Notes: generated from the sequence alone by a model not told the origin. A DNA stretch of 64,000 nt from an uncultured Microbacteriaceae bacterium (GCA_903859205.1 CAIOLM010000030.1:29059-93058); one strand, 5' to 3'. Numbered from the stretch's first letter, positions 48,946-57,874 are shown. Program-made: numbers and translations.

Positions 48946-49904
48946 GCGCGAGCCGCCCTCTCGAGCGCAGCAACGTCTTCACTTATCGAACCCAGGCCGG
49001 CAAGCACCTCAGCAGTCGGGCGAGGCTTGGTGCGCCATCCATCGCGCCAACCTCGCTTGCGCTCGCGAATGAGTACCTCTGGCTCTTTGCTCGTGGAGAC
49101 GGTACGACGCCAGCGACGCAGGGTGGAGGCCGAGTAGACAAGCTTCTCCCAGAGCGAGAGTCCGTTCGATAGGCGCATGAGCCACACCTTGTTGCGCACC
49201 TCGTAGTAAAAGCGTGCACCCGGGTCGGCGTCGGTCGAACCGAGCACCTTGGTCTTATGCACCACAACACTCGCGGGAACAAAAATGCCGCGATGGCCGC
49301 GAATGAGACGAACCGAGTACTCAAAATCGTCGTTCCAAATGAAGTAGTCGGCCACGGGCAGACCAACTTCACGGATGCGCGGCACCGAGATCAGCATCGA
49401 CACAAACGAGGAGCTGCGCACGGCCAGCCCGCCGAGCTCACGCGCCTGAGCCTTCCATGCTGAGCCGCCGAACGGGTTCTCGCGTGGGGTGTTCATAGGG
49501 TGGTCTTGTCCGTCGTGCCAGACCACTCGAGACCCGGCAACGGTGATCTCTGGTGCGCTGGTCGCCCCTGCCAGCAGTTCGGCGAGCGCAGTCGGAGTGG
49601 GAATCGTGTCGTCGTCCATGAGCCACACCCAGTCGGGGTTGTGGTGCGCGGTGGCGCGGGCAATTCCAGCCGCGAATCCGCCTGCACCACCGGTGTTGGT
49701 CTCGAGGCGCACGAGGTCAATCGAGGCCAGCGTGGCTTTGGCGGCCTCGCCCGAACCATCGGTGGACGCATTGTCAACGACCACAATCGCGTCGAGTGCG
49801 CGGGTCTGCGCAGCGAGCGCGGTCATCGCTTCAATGAGCAGGTCACGGCGGTTGTAAGCGACAACAACGGCGACAACGCGAGGAGTCACAGCGGTCGAAG
49901 TCAC
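48942..49904 (-). CDS. GT2 family glycosyltransferase, GlfT1-like
   Basis: A 320-residue GT-A enzyme. The NTGGAGGFAAGIARA segment (about 70-84), the aspartates in WVWLMDDDTIP (about 92-102) and the RNKVWLMRLS segment recall mycobacterial GlfT1, which adds the first galactofuranose residues to the linker. It is the first gene of GT-GT-glf and has a leaderless-type -10 before its GTG start. In the context of glf and the GlfT2-like gene, a galactan-priming role is likely but inferred; a rhamnosyltransferase is an alternative. Confidence 0.82.
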   Translation of the reverse strand: MTSTAVTPRVVAVVVAYNRRDLLIEAMTALAAQTRALDAIVVVDNASTDGSGEAAKATLASIDLVRLETNTGGAGGFAAGIARATAHHNPDWVWLMDDDTIPTPTALAELLAGATSAPEITVAGSRVVWHDGQDHPMNTPRENPFGGSAWKAQARELGGLAVRSSSFVSMLISVPRIREVGLPVADYFIWNDDFEYSVRLIRGHRGIFVPASVVVHKTKVLGSTDADPGARFYYEVRNKVWLMRLSNGLSLWEKLVYSASTLRRWRRTVSTSKEPEVLIRERKRGWRDGWRTKPRPTAEVLAGLGSISEDVAALERAARA

Positions 49905-49910
49905 TCCCCT

Positions 49911-49916
49911 AGCCTA
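49911..49916 (-). promoter_or_regulatory. Predicted -10 element for the GlfT1-like gene (leaderless)
   Basis: TAGGCT on the minus strand, 6 nt (AGGGGA), then GTG at 49904. Divergent with the element at 49942. Confidence 0.45.
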
Positions 49917-49941
49917 ACGAAGGCCCGTGCAGCCTCGCCGG

Positions 49942-49947
49942 TAGACT
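49942..49947 (+). promoter_or_regulatory. Predicted -10 element for the 645-residue membrane protein gene (leaderless)
   Basis: TAGACT, 6 nt, then ATG at 49954; no Shine-Dalgarno. Confidence 0.45.
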
Positions 49948-49953
49948 GCGGCT

Positions 49954-51891
49954 ATGAGTTGGATGGATGCCGTCTGGCCCGGTGTGGTCGCCATCGCTCT
50001 GATTCTCGTTCCCGGTGGCGTTATCGGCTACGTCTTGGGGCTGCGCCGCATCGCCTTGGTCGGCCTGGCGCCCATTTTTTCGCTCACCGTCCTGGGGCTG
50101 GTCCCCATGGCGTGCGCCCCGCTCCACGTTCGGTGGGGGATCGTGCCGGCTTTGGTGGGCACTCTCGTATTTGCGCTCATTGCGTGGGTGGTTCGTCGAC
50201 TTCTCGAACGGCGTTGGCCGGGCATCCTCGCTGCTGACTCTGCCCGCTCACTGACTCGCTGGGGACTCGTCGGAAGTGCGGTCGCGTTCATCGGCATCGG
50301 TTGGAGATTGATTTACTCGATTGGCATCCCGTCGAACATCTCACAAACGTACGACGCGGTCTTTCACCTCAGCGCGATTCGATACATCCTTGACTCGGGA
50401 ATCGCATCGTCGATGTCACTGTCGGGGCTGCCTCCGACGGGCATTGAGAACGCAGGCTTCTACCCGGCAGGATGGCACGACTTCGCGTCTCTCGTCGCGA
50501 TGGTCAGCGGAGCGAGCATCCCAGTTACCGTTTCTGCCGTCACCGTTGTCATTGGCGCCGTCGTCTGGCCGCTGAGCTTGATGTTCTTGACGCGAGTGTT
50601 GTGTGGTCCTCGACGGCTGCCCCTCGTTGTCGCCGGAGTCATCGGCGGGGGCTTTGCCGCCTTCCCCTACATGATGATGGACTACGGCGTTCTTTACGCC
50701 TTCATGCTCGGGCTAGCGGTGATGCCTGCCCTGTGGGCCCTGGCCATCATTGCCCTCGGATTTGCTCCGAAGGCGGGGATGAGCCGCGGGGCGAGCGTGG
50801 TCGCGCTCATCGTTGCGTTGCCGGGAATCTCACTGGCCCACCCGAGCGCAACATTCGCCGTGGTCGTGACCTGCGGTCCCATGGTTCTGCTCGGACTCAT
50901 CGCCTGGCACCGGCGCCTTCGCGCCACCGCAGCGCCGCGCTCTCGCTTTGTCGCACTGTATGCGGGCGCGCTCGGACTCATCGCTGTTGTGGCGCTGGTG
51001 TTCTACAAGACTCAGCCGGGCAACTTCTGGAAACCGCGCAGTACCTGGCTCGAGGGCGTCATCGACCTGGTCGGTGATTCGCCGGTTGGGCTGGGCCCGG
51101 CGGTCGCCATCAGCCTGATGGTAACGACAGGGCTCGCGGTGTGCATCCTGCGGCGAGAGCGGTTGTGGCTGGTCATCACCTGGGTGCTCTTCGGTGTGCT
51201 TTTTGTCGTTGCCGCGGCCGCCCCGGCAGGTTTCCTTCGTGCTGCTCTGATCGGCATGTGGTACGGCGATGTGTATCGAATGGCGGCACTGCTTGCCATC
51301 GTCGAAGTCCCGCTGGCCATTATCGGCCTGACCTGGTGGATCGACTTCTTGCGCAGGCACATCCGCGTTCTGCGGAGTCGACGAGCCGCCATCGCTAGCG
51401 CAGTCGTCTTGTTGCTGTTGGCCGCCCTGGCTATTCAGTCGTCAAACCTCGGCGTCGAAACGCAACGCGGTCGCGACAACTACGCAATGACGCCGCAATC
51501 AAAGCTGCTGACCCCCGACGAGCAGACACTGCTCGACCAGGTAGACGACATTGTTCCGGTCGGAGTAAAGACCATCGGCAATCCGTGGACCGGGGCATCC
51601 CTGGTTTATGCTCTCGCGAATCGAGTGCCACTTCTGAGCCGACCCGGCGTTCGTGACACATCGATTGCCGCCATCACCCAGCACCTGCAAGATGCCGCCA
51701 CTGACCCAGCCGTGTGTGCAGCGGTGAAGGAGCACAATCTCGGGTACGTGCTCGACTTTGGCTCGCAAGAGGTGCACGGAGAGCATCACCTGTACCCGGG
51801 AATCACCAATATGGCAGCGAACCCCTCAGTGACTCTGGCAGCGCAAGTGGGCGAAGCGTCGCTGTGGAAAATCACCGCCTGCTCGCTCTAG
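49954..51891 (+). CDS. Polytopic membrane protein, DUF6541-like, possible glycan-related enzyme
   Basis: A 645-residue protein with about 13 hydrophobic helices and a C-terminal extracytoplasmic domain (about residues 505-645) holding a probable Cys pair. An acidic loop after the third helix region (SQTYDAVFHLSAIRYILD, about 130-147) resembles the first loop of GT-C glycosyltransferases, where a DxxxH-type motif binds metal. Architecture and location between two glycosyltransferase groups fit a GT-C-like, polyprenyl-sugar-using enzyme, as in the DUF6541 family of actinobacteria. No activity is established. Confidence 0.8.
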   Translation: MSWMDAVWPGVVAIALILVPGGVIGYVLGLRRIALVGLAPIFSLTVLGLVPMACAPLHVRWGIVPALVGTLVFALIAWVVRRLLERRWPGILAADSARSLTRWGLVGSAVAFIGIGWRLIYSIGIPSNISQTYDAVFHLSAIRYILDSGIASSMSLSGLPPTGIENAGFYPAGWHDFASLVAMVSGASIPVTVSAVTVVIGAVVWPLSLMFLTRVLCGPRRLPLVVAGVIGGGFAAFPYMMMDYGVLYAFMLGLAVMPALWALAIIALGFAPKAGMSRGASVVALIVALPGISLAHPSATFAVVVTCGPMVLLGLIAWHRRLRATAAPRSRFVALYAGALGLIAVVALVFYKTQPGNFWKPRSTWLEGVIDLVGDSPVGLGPAVAISLMVTTGLAVCILRRERLWLVITWVLFGVLFVVAAAAPAGFLRAALIGMWYGDVYRMAALLAIVEVPLAIIGLTWWIDFLRRHIRVLRSRRAAIASAVVLLLLAALAIQSSNLGVETQRGRDNYAMTPQSKLLTPDEQTLLDQVDDIVPVGVKTIGNPWTGASLVYALANRVPLLSRPGVRDTSIAAITQHLQDAATDPAVCAAVKEHNLGYVLDFGSQEVHGEHHLYPGITNMAANPSVTLAAQVGEASLWKITACSL

Positions 51892-51925
51892 CGAACGAGC
51901 CGCGGCGCACCGAAGTTCTAAAGAA

Positions 51926-52525
51926 CTAGGCGTTCTCGGTCAGGATGCCCTGAGTCTCGGTGTAGGTTGCACCGGTTGCCGGGCAGAGCCAGTGGTCGCC
52001 CTGCTGCACCAGGCGCTGGCCCGACTTGCCAACCCAGCCGATGCGCTTAGCAGGAACACCGGCCACGAGCGCAAAATCGGGAACATCTTTGGTGACGACC
52101 GCGCCGGCAGCCACGGTCGCCCAGGCACCGATCTCAACTGGTGCGACACAGACTGCGCGTGCCCCAATGGCGGCACCGGTGCGAATCGTGACACCCACGG
52201 CATCCCAGTCGGAGCCACTCTTAAGAGAGCCATCGGGGTTGACCGCGCGGGGATAGGTGTCGTTGGTTAGCACAACGGCGGGACCGATGAAGACACCCGG
52301 TTCGAGTACGGCTGGTTCATATACCAGTGCGTAGTTTTGAACCTTGCAGTTGTCACCCATGACAACACCCGTGCCGATGTAAGCGCCTCGCCCCACGATG
52401 CAGTTCTTGCCCAGCTGAGCGTTCTCCCGCACCTGCGCGAGGTGCCAGATGGAGGTGCCCGCACCGAGTTGAGCCGACTCGGCAACGTCGGCCAAAGGAA
52501 GAATTCGGATGTCCGGAGAAGTCAT
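51926..52525 (-). CDS. Left-handed beta-helix sugar N-acetyltransferase (WlbB/WbpD type)
   Basis: A 199-residue hexapeptide-repeat acyltransferase. Repeats run from about residue 10 (ADVAESAQLGAGTSIWHLAQ) to 160. The catalytic-region sequences GVFIGPAVVLTNDTYPRAV and VEIGAWATVAAGAVVTKDVP fit enzymes acetylating a 3-amino nucleotide sugar (WbpD/WlbB or FdtC). ATG at 52525 is chosen: the much longer open frame behind it runs antisense to the next gene. The C-terminal 30 residues include two cysteines. With the nucleotide-sugar dehydrogenase at 53711 it could serve a UDP-diacetamido-uronic acid pathway. Confidence 0.85.
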   Translation of the reverse strand: MTSPDIRILPLADVAESAQLGAGTSIWHLAQVRENAQLGKNCIVGRGAYIGTGVVMGDNCKVQNYALVYEPAVLEPGVFIGPAVVLTNDTYPRAVNPDGSLKSGSDWDAVGVTIRTGAAIGARAVCVAPVEIGAWATVAAGAVVTKDVPDFALVAGVPAKRIGWVGKSGQRLVQQGDHWLCPATGATYTETQGILTENA

Positions 52526-52591
52526 GTATTTCGCCAATCTAGGGGAACGCGCCAAGGAGGCTAAGCCAGCCTCAAGACTAGCTCCATCTGC

Positions 52592-52597
52592 CAGAAT
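52592..52597 (+). promoter_or_regulatory. Predicted -10-like element for the polyprenol-type glycosyltransferase gene
   Basis: CAGAAT, 6 nt (GGGAGC), then ATG at 52604. Not a perfect TAnnnT; the GGGAG may act as a close ribosome site. Confidence 0.3.
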
Positions 52598-52603
52598 GGG
52601 AGC

Positions 52604-53308
52604 ATGACTCCACCAGTGAAGCCTGCCGCCCGCAGTGCGAAAAACCACGATGTGTGGATTGTGATTCCCCTCTACAACGAGGCCCCCGTGATTGGTGGTG
52701 TCATCGACGAGTTGAAGAAGGAATTTGCCAATGTTGTCTGCATCGATGACGGCAGCACCGACGGCTCCGGGGCAGTCGCACGGGAACACGGTGCCCGGGT
52801 CATCACGCATCCAATCAACCTCGGTCAGGGCGCTGCGCTTCAGACCGGAATCTCGTACGCACGCGAACAAGCCAACGCTGCGTGGATTGTGACATTTGAC
52901 GCCGACGGCCAGCACCGCATCGAGGACGCGCTCGGCATGCTCAAACTTGCTCGCTCCAAAAAACTCGGCGTCGTGTTCGGGTCTCGCTTTCTCGACGACC
53001 GCACCAACCCGGGATGGGCAAAAAAGGTTGTTCTCAAGACAGCCGTGTGGGTGACCAACCGAACCACCAAGATGAACCTGACCGATGCGCACAACGGTCT
53101 GCGGGTGCTGAGCGTCGAAGCCGCTCGAGGCATCAACCTGCAGCAAGACCGCATGGCCCATGCCACTGAGATTGTTGTGCAGATCGGCCGCACCAAAGTC
53201 CCTTGGCAGGAGTTCCCGGTTGAAGTCATTTACACCGACTACTCCAAGGCGAAAGGCCAGTCGCTGCTGAACTCGGTCAACATCCTTTTCGACCTGATTG
53301 TGAACTAG
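52604..53308 (+). CDS. GT2 glycosyltransferase, polyprenyl-phosphate sugar synthase type
   Basis: A 234-residue soluble GT-A enzyme of the dolichol-phosphate mannose synthase group: WIVIPLYNEAPVIGGVIDEL (about 18-37), VCIDDGSTDGSG (about 46-57), NLGQGAALQTGI (about 74-85) and the metal-binding FDADGQH (about 98-104). There are no C-terminal membrane helices. The next gene, 3 nt away, is a DUF2304 membrane protein; this pair is common and DUF2304 may supply the membrane anchor. The sugar is unknown. Confidence 0.88.
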   Translation: MTPPVKPAARSAKNHDVWIVIPLYNEAPVIGGVIDELKKEFANVVCIDDGSTDGSGAVAREHGARVITHPINLGQGAALQTGISYAREQANAAWIVTFDADGQHRIEDALGMLKLARSKKLGVVFGSRFLDDRTNPGWAKKVVLKTAVWVTNRTTKMNLTDAHNGLRVLSVEAARGINLQQDRMAHATEIVVQIGRTKVPWQEFPVEVIYTDYSKAKGQSLLNSVNILFDLIVN

Positions 53309-53311
53309 AAC

Positions 53312-53704
53312 ATGACCCTCTGGATTCAGATTCTGCTCGTCATCGGTCTCGTGCTGACGGCCGTGTACTTGGTTCGCGCAACGCCAAGCGCGAGCCACCA
53401 AGCCGTTCGCCGCATCCTCGTGATTCTGGCTGTGCTGGTCGGCGTTGTCGCCGTCATCTGGCCTGGTTTGCTCAGCGCCATCGCACACGCGCTGGGAGTC
53501 GGACGCGGTGCCGACCTGCTCCTCTATGGCCTCGTCGTTGTCGTGCTCATCGAGTCAGTTTCAAACTACAAGCGCAGCGTCACTCAAGCACGCACGACCT
53601 CGGCGCTGGCTCGCGAACTTGCACTGACCGAGGCACGCCTCGAAGACGCCATCGCCGATGTCGCCGCTCTCAAGAAGTCATCTCCCTCCGGAAAAGGAAA
53701 GTAG
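53312..53704 (+). CDS. DUF2304 family membrane protein
   Basis: A 130-residue protein with three hydrophobic helices (about residues 3-22, 33-55 and 65-85) and a C-terminal cytoplasmic coiled coil (about 90-125) rich in Ala, Glu and Arg. This is the DUF2304 architecture, typically found right after a polyprenyl-phosphate glycosyltransferase, as here. Probably a membrane partner of the enzyme at 52604. Function is inferred from context. Confidence 0.88.
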   Translation: MTLWIQILLVIGLVLTAVYLVRATPSASHQAVRRILVILAVLVGVVAVIWPGLLSAIAHALGVGRGADLLLYGLVVVVLIESVSNYKRSVTQARTTSALARELALTEARLEDAIADVAALKKSSPSGKGK

Positions 53705-53710
53705 TCAGTC

Positions 53711-55003
53711 GTGAAAATCGCCGTTATCGGTATGGGCAAAATCGGTTTGCCCCTCGCAGTCCAGTTCGCGTCGAAAGGACACCACGTCGTTGGCGTTGAC
53801 GTGAACCCCACGACCGTGGAGCTGATCAACGCGGCAACCGAGCCATTCCCGGGCGAAGCGCACCTGCAAGAGAAGATGAGCGAGCTCGTTCCTTCGGGCC
53901 TGCTGCGTGCCACCACCGATTACGCCGACGCCATTCCCGGTGTCGATGCCGTCGTCATCGTTGTGCCGCTGTTCGTCGACAAAAACGCTGTTCCCGACTT
54001 CGGCTGGATGGACCAGGCCACCGAATCGCTGGCTGCCAACCTGACCCCCGGCACACTCGTTGCGTACGAAACGACGCTACCCGTCGGCACGACCCGCACG
54101 CGCTGGAAGCCGATGCTCGAAAAGGGCTCCGGGCTCGTCGAAGGCAAAGACTTCCACCTCGTGTTCTCGCCCGAACGCGTTCTCACCGGTCGCGTCTTCG
54201 CTGACCTGCGCAAGTACCCCAAGCTCGTCGGCGGTCTCTCGCCCGAGGGAGCCGCAAAAGCAGTGTCGTTCTACGAGCAGATTCTCGACTTCGACGAGCG
54301 CCCCGACCTCGAGCGGGGCAACGGCGTCTGGGATCTCGGATCGGCCGAAGCATCCGAAATGGCCAAGCTCGCCGAGACCACCTACCGTGACGTCAACATC
54401 GGCCTGGCCAACCAGTTCGCTATTTACGCGCAAAAGACCGGCATCGACATCTACAAGGTGATTGAGGCAAGCAACTCGCAACCGTTTAGCCACATTCACC
54501 AGCCCGGCATTGCCGTCGGCGGCCACTGCATTCCGGTTTACCCGCGTCTGTACCTGTGGAACGACCCTGACGCCACCGTCGTTCGTGCGGCTCGCGCAGC
54601 CAACGCTGACATGCCCAACTACGCAGTTGGCCTTCTCGCCGCTTCGCTGGGCAGCCTCAAAGACAAGACGGTGGTCATTCTGGGTGCCGCTTACCGCGGT
54701 GGCGTTAAAGAGACCGCGTTCTCGGGTGTCTTCGGCACTAACCAAGCGCTGCTCGACGCAGGTGCCAAGGTGCTGGTGCACGACCCGCTCTACACCGACG
54801 AGGAACTCGAGCGTCTGGGCTTCACGGCCTACCACTTCGGAACGCATGCGGACGGTGTCGTAATCCAGGCCGATCACTCCGACTACAAGACCATCACCTC
54901 GAAGGATGTTCCGGGAGTCGCCGCAATCGTGGACGGTCGACGCGTTTCAAACGCTGCGTCATGGACCGGTGCCATCTATAGCGCTATCGGAATCCCCCAG
55001 TAG
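53711..55003 (+). CDS. Nucleotide-sugar 6-dehydrogenase (UDP-ManNAc/UDP-GlcNAc dehydrogenase family)
   Basis: A 430-residue NAD enzyme that oxidises the C6 of a UDP-sugar twice to the uronic acid. The Rossmann motif VIGMGKIGLPLAVQFA is at 4-19, the middle domain has YETTLPVGTTR and FSPERVLTGR (about 117-165), and the catalytic cysteine is in VGGHCIPVYP (about 275). HCIP followed by YP fits the WecC/WbpA group more than UDP-glucose dehydrogenase. GTG start, 6 nt after DUF2304; the four genes 52604-55794 form one operon. Confidence 0.9.
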   Translation: MKIAVIGMGKIGLPLAVQFASKGHHVVGVDVNPTTVELINAATEPFPGEAHLQEKMSELVPSGLLRATTDYADAIPGVDAVVIVVPLFVDKNAVPDFGWMDQATESLAANLTPGTLVAYETTLPVGTTRTRWKPMLEKGSGLVEGKDFHLVFSPERVLTGRVFADLRKYPKLVGGLSPEGAAKAVSFYEQILDFDERPDLERGNGVWDLGSAEASEMAKLAETTYRDVNIGLANQFAIYAQKTGIDIYKVIEASNSQPFSHIHQPGIAVGGHCIPVYPRLYLWNDPDATVVRAARAANADMPNYAVGLLAASLGSLKDKTVVILGAAYRGGVKETAFSGVFGTNQALLDAGAKVLVHDPLYTDEELERLGFTAYHFGTHADGVVIQADHSDYKTITSKDVPGVAAIVDGRRVSNAASWTGAIYSAIGIPQ

Positions 55004-55011
55004 GCCCGAGC

Positions 55012-55794
55012 GTGAACGCGCCTCGTGTTTTGGTGACCGCCCGCGGTCACGTGCTGCACATCGAGCTCAACCGAGCCGACAAGCGCAATGCGGCCGATGT
55101 GGCGATGTTGCAGGAGCTCGCGCTGGCTTTCGGCGAGCTTGACCGCAACCCCACCTACCGGGTCGGCGTGGTCAGTGCCGTGGGCGAGCACTTCACGGGA
55201 GGGCTCGATCTGGCCGATGTGGCGGGGCACCTCAAGGCTGACGGGCTGCACTATGTTCCCGACGGAGGACTCGACCCGTGGGGCGTGCAGTCAGCACGAG
55301 TCTCGAAGCCGGTCATTGTGGCTACGAGTGGCATCTGTTTCACGCTCGGAATCGAGCTGATTCTGGCCGCCGACATCGCCATCGCAGCCGCCGACACCGC
55401 GTTCGCTCAACTTGAAGTTAGTCGAGCGATTCTCCCTTTCGGGGGCGCAACCCTGCGCTTCGCCGCTCGATGCGGCTGGGGCAACGCCATGCGATGGGTT
55501 CTCACCGGCGACCGCTTCGATGCCGGCGAAGCCCTACGCATCGGGCTCGTACAAGAGGTTGTCGCGCCCGGTACCCAAGTGATGCGGGCGCTCGAGATCG
55601 CAGAGACAATCGCCGCGCAGGCGCCACTTGCCGTTCAGGCCACACTCGCCAATGCCCGCCTCGCTCTCGACTCGCAGGAGCAGGCGGCGCAGGCGCTTCA
55701 GCCAGAACTTATGCGACTACTCGGAACACATGATGCCAAACGCGGCATGCAGGCGTTCATGACTCGCAGCGAAGCGAAATACGAAGGCGACTAG
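55012..55794 (+). CDS. Enoyl-CoA hydratase/isomerase (crotonase) family protein
   Basis: A 260-residue crotonase-fold protein. It has the CoA-binding and oxyanion segments HFTGGLDLADVA (about 62-73) and ATSGICFTLGIELILAADI (about 105-123), and the LEVSRAILPFGGATLRF segment carries one catalytic glutamate. Substrate is unknown. It starts with GTG 8 nt after the dehydrogenase, although fatty-acid breakdown has no clear tie to that sugar operon. Its TAG stop is shared, as CTAG, with the convergent GNAT gene. Confidence 0.88.
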   Translation: MNAPRVLVTARGHVLHIELNRADKRNAADVAMLQELALAFGELDRNPTYRVGVVSAVGEHFTGGLDLADVAGHLKADGLHYVPDGGLDPWGVQSARVSKPVIVATSGICFTLGIELILAADIAIAAADTAFAQLEVSRAILPFGGATLRFAARCGWGNAMRWVLTGDRFDAGEALRIGLVQEVVAPGTQVMRALEIAETIAAQAPLAVQATLANARLALDSQEQAAQALQPELMRLLGTHDAKRGMQAFMTRSEAKYEGD

Positions 55795-56387
55795 GCCTTT
55801 TTCGAAGCCTTTTTCATCGATCGCTGCAGGGTGACGGTACCAATCGAACGGCCGAATTTGAAGCCGACTCGGCCCATTCGTCCGACCTCTTTGAAGCCGT
55901 ACTCTTCGTGCAACTTGATCGATGCCTCAGCACCCGAGTCTGCGATGACGGCAATCATCTCGCGGTAGCCGGCCTCTTGGCACCGATCAACGAGTGCGCC
56001 AAGCAGGTCACGACCGAGGCCCTTGCCGGTGGATGCTGCACGCAGGTAAATCGAATTCTCGACCGTGTATCTAAAAGCGCTCTTTTGCCGCCACGGCTGA
56101 ACCAAGGCGTAACCAATGACCTGCCCCGACGGCGTCTCAGCGACCAAAATGGGATAGCCGTGCTTGGTCAAGTGGGCGAACTTGCCCTTCCACTCACGCA
56201 GGGTCATCGCCTTCTCATCGAAGGTGACCACCGAGTTGAGCACGTAGTGGTTGTAAATCTCGCGAATGTCGGGAAGGTCAGAGGATTTGGCATCCCGAAT
56301 CACGTAACTGAACGGTGCTTCGGGCGCGGGTTGCTTGCGCAGGTGCGGCGGAAGCACGCGGGCCTTTTGATATTCCTCGGGAAGCAC
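55791..56387 (-). CDS. GNAT family N-acetyltransferase
   Basis: A 198-residue acetyltransferase with the phosphinothricin acetyltransferase-like layout: VIRDAKSSDLPDIREIYNHYVLNSVVTFDE (split in the protein at about 30-58), the acetyl-CoA P-loop in TGKGLGRDLLGALVD (about 127-141) and IKLHEEYGFKEVG (about 160-172). A 28-residue N-terminal extension and a lysine-rich tail are unusual for the family. GTG start, with a leaderless-type -10. The substrate is unknown. Confidence 0.87.
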   Translation of the reverse strand: MLPEEYQKARVLPPHLRKQPAPEAPFSYVIRDAKSSDLPDIREIYNHYVLNSVVTFDEKAMTLREWKGKFAHLTKHGYPILVAETPSGQVIGYALVQPWRQKSAFRYTVENSIYLRAASTGKGLGRDLLGALVDRCQEAGYREMIAVIADSGAEASIKLHEEYGFKEVGRMGRVGFKFGRSIGTVTLQRSMKKASKKA

Positions 56388-56394
56388 GTTCTAC

Positions 56395-56400
56395 ATCTTA
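56395..56400 (-). promoter_or_regulatory. Predicted -10 element for the GNAT gene (leaderless)
   Basis: TAAGAT on the minus strand, 7 nt (GTAGAAC), then GTG at 56387. Confidence 0.45.
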
Positions 56401-56421
56401 TGAGCGCACCGGAAGAAAATC

Positions 56422-57144
56422 TCAGGACAAATCGAAGAGCGTGGGGGCAGTGGCGGGCAATGCCCAGTCGATCGGCTCTGCCCCTTGCTCCACGAGCGCA
56501 GCGTTGGCCTTAGTGAATGGCTTGGAGCCGAAGAAACCCCTGTGTGCCGACAGCGGGCTGGGATGCACGCTCACCACCTTGGGCACATCCCGCAGCTCGG
56601 CGCCGAGTGCAGCGGCATCGTTGCCCCAGAGGATTGCGACCAGTGGGCCGCCTCGCCGAGCAAGCTCACGAACGATCTCGAGGGTGACCTCTTCCCAACC
56701 GGTTTTGCGCAGTGATCCCGCTTCGCCTTCACGCACGACGAGAACTCGGTTCAAGAGAAGCACCCCGCGGTCGGCCCATAGGCTCAGGTCGGCGCTGTCG
56801 GGTTCGTCGACTCCGGTGTCGGTGCGCAGCTCACGGAAGATATTGCGCAAGCTCGCCGGAATCGAAACCAATGCATCGCCCGAGAAAGCAAGTCCGACAG
56901 CGTTACCGACAGTGGGATACGGGTCTTGTCCGACAATCAACACACGCACGTGCGCCAGGGGTTGCTTGAGGGCGCGCAGCACGTTTTCATCGCTGGGCAA
57001 TGTGCGCGCTCCGGCCGCCCTAGCCGCCAGAACCGCTTGGGCGGCGCGCTCAAGTGATTGGCGCGAACGCTCAAGCGCGGGCATCCACGAGGGGTCTACC
57101 CCGCGGAGCCACAGGTCAGTGAGACCCGTTGCCGTGCTGGTCAT
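56422..57144 (-). CDS. ung: Uracil-DNA glycosylase
   Basis: Removes uracil from DNA. The 240 residues (family 1) have the water-activating loop GQDPYPTVGNAVGLAFS (about 73-89), LLLNRVLVV and the Leu-intercalation loop HPSPLSAHRGFFGSKPF (about 192-208). ATG at 57144 lies inside the last 29 nt of the potassium channel gene in another frame; the much longer frame upstream is antisense-like baggage of that gene. Likely co-transcribed with the channel. Confidence 0.94.
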   Translation of the reverse strand: MTSTATGLTDLWLRGVDPSWMPALERSRQSLERAAQAVLAARAAGARTLPSDENVLRALKQPLAHVRVLIVGQDPYPTVGNAVGLAFSGDALVSIPASLRNIFRELRTDTGVDEPDSADLSLWADRGVLLLNRVLVVREGEAGSLRKTGWEEVTLEIVRELARRGGPLVAILWGNDAAALGAELRDVPKVVSVHPSPLSAHRGFFGSKPFTKANAALVEQGAEPIDWALPATAPTLFDLS

Positions 57145-57868
57145 TGTCGGGGTGAGTGGCGTCATCCTCGACCTTGCGCTTATGCATGGTCTGGATGCGC
57201 TCGCCCAGGTAGGAGACGACGGTTCCCGTTGTTGCACCGACAATCACTATGCCGCCGAGCATCAACAGCGCGGCGTAAACGCGGCCGGTAATCGTCACCG
57301 GAATCATGTCGCCATACCCGACCGTCGAAATTGTTTCCATGGCCCACCACACCGAATCGCCGTAACTCACAATCGTCGCGCCCGCAGCGTTGCGCTCGGC
57401 GAGATAAACCAGGAGCGACATGACGTAGATGTACATGATGGCGAACGAGACCAGGTAAGCGACGACGCGAGCACGCAGCGACGACCCATTGCGCCCCCGG
57501 AACACCCTCAGGCGAGCCAAGTACATGAGGAGCAAGAACGGGCGAGCGAAAGGGATGATCAACGAAATCAGATCGATGAGGTTGTGCCTGAAGAACGAGC
57601 GCTTGTTTTGGCTCAGCGTGAAGCGCGCGCAGTAATCAACCCAGAACGCCGCCCAGACGAAGAGGATGATGCCCGTCAGCACCTTCTCAATTGGTGCGAA
57701 GAACTTGAGGTCGTCGAGCACCAAGATTGAAAAACTCAGGATGAACAGGAACGACAGGATGATCATGGGAATGGTGGTGTAGCGCTCCCATGCAATCTCA
57801 CGGTCACTTCTTTCTCCGCGGGCAAAGACTCCGTCGGAGTAATCGTGGACGTGCTTTGTCGAAGGCAT
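57116..57868 (-). CDS. Potassium channel (voltage-gated-like, no clear voltage sensor)
   Basis: A 250-residue membrane protein with the K+ selectivity filter TVGYGD (about residues 187-192), preceded by a pore helix (SVWWAMETIS) and followed by the inner helix (YAALLMLGGIVIVGATTGTVV). N-terminal to it are about four further helices (about 33-160), giving a 6-TM layout; the fourth segment (LLLMYLARLRVFRGRNGSSLRAR) is arginine-rich and could sense voltage. The C-terminus is short and His/Asp-rich. Gene has a leaderless-type -10. Confidence 0.92.
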   Translation of the reverse strand: MPSTKHVHDYSDGVFARGERSDREIAWERYTTIPMIILSFLFILSFSILVLDDLKFFAPIEKVLTGIILFVWAAFWVDYCARFTLSQNKRSFFRHNLIDLISLIIPFARPFLLLMYLARLRVFRGRNGSSLRARVVAYLVSFAIMYIYVMSLLVYLAERNAAGATIVSYGDSVWWAMETISTVGYGDMIPVTITGRVYAALLMLGGIVIVGATTGTVVSYLGERIQTMHKRKVEDDATHPDNDQHGNGSH

Positions 57869-57874
57869 GACTCT

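Noticed and set aside
51912..51925. AGTTCTAAAGAACT palindrome as an operator
   Set aside because: Too short and lies between two convergent genes, where no promoter is expected.
52526..53488. Minus-strand extension of the acetyltransferase frame to 520 codons
   Set aside because: The extra part lies antisense to the glycosyltransferase and DUF2304 genes, has no family resemblance, and the hexapeptide protein starts naturally at 52525.
57145..57243. 33-residue N-terminal extension of Ung
   Set aside because: It overlaps the potassium channel coding end and shows no family similarity; the ATG at 57144 gives a normal-length protein.
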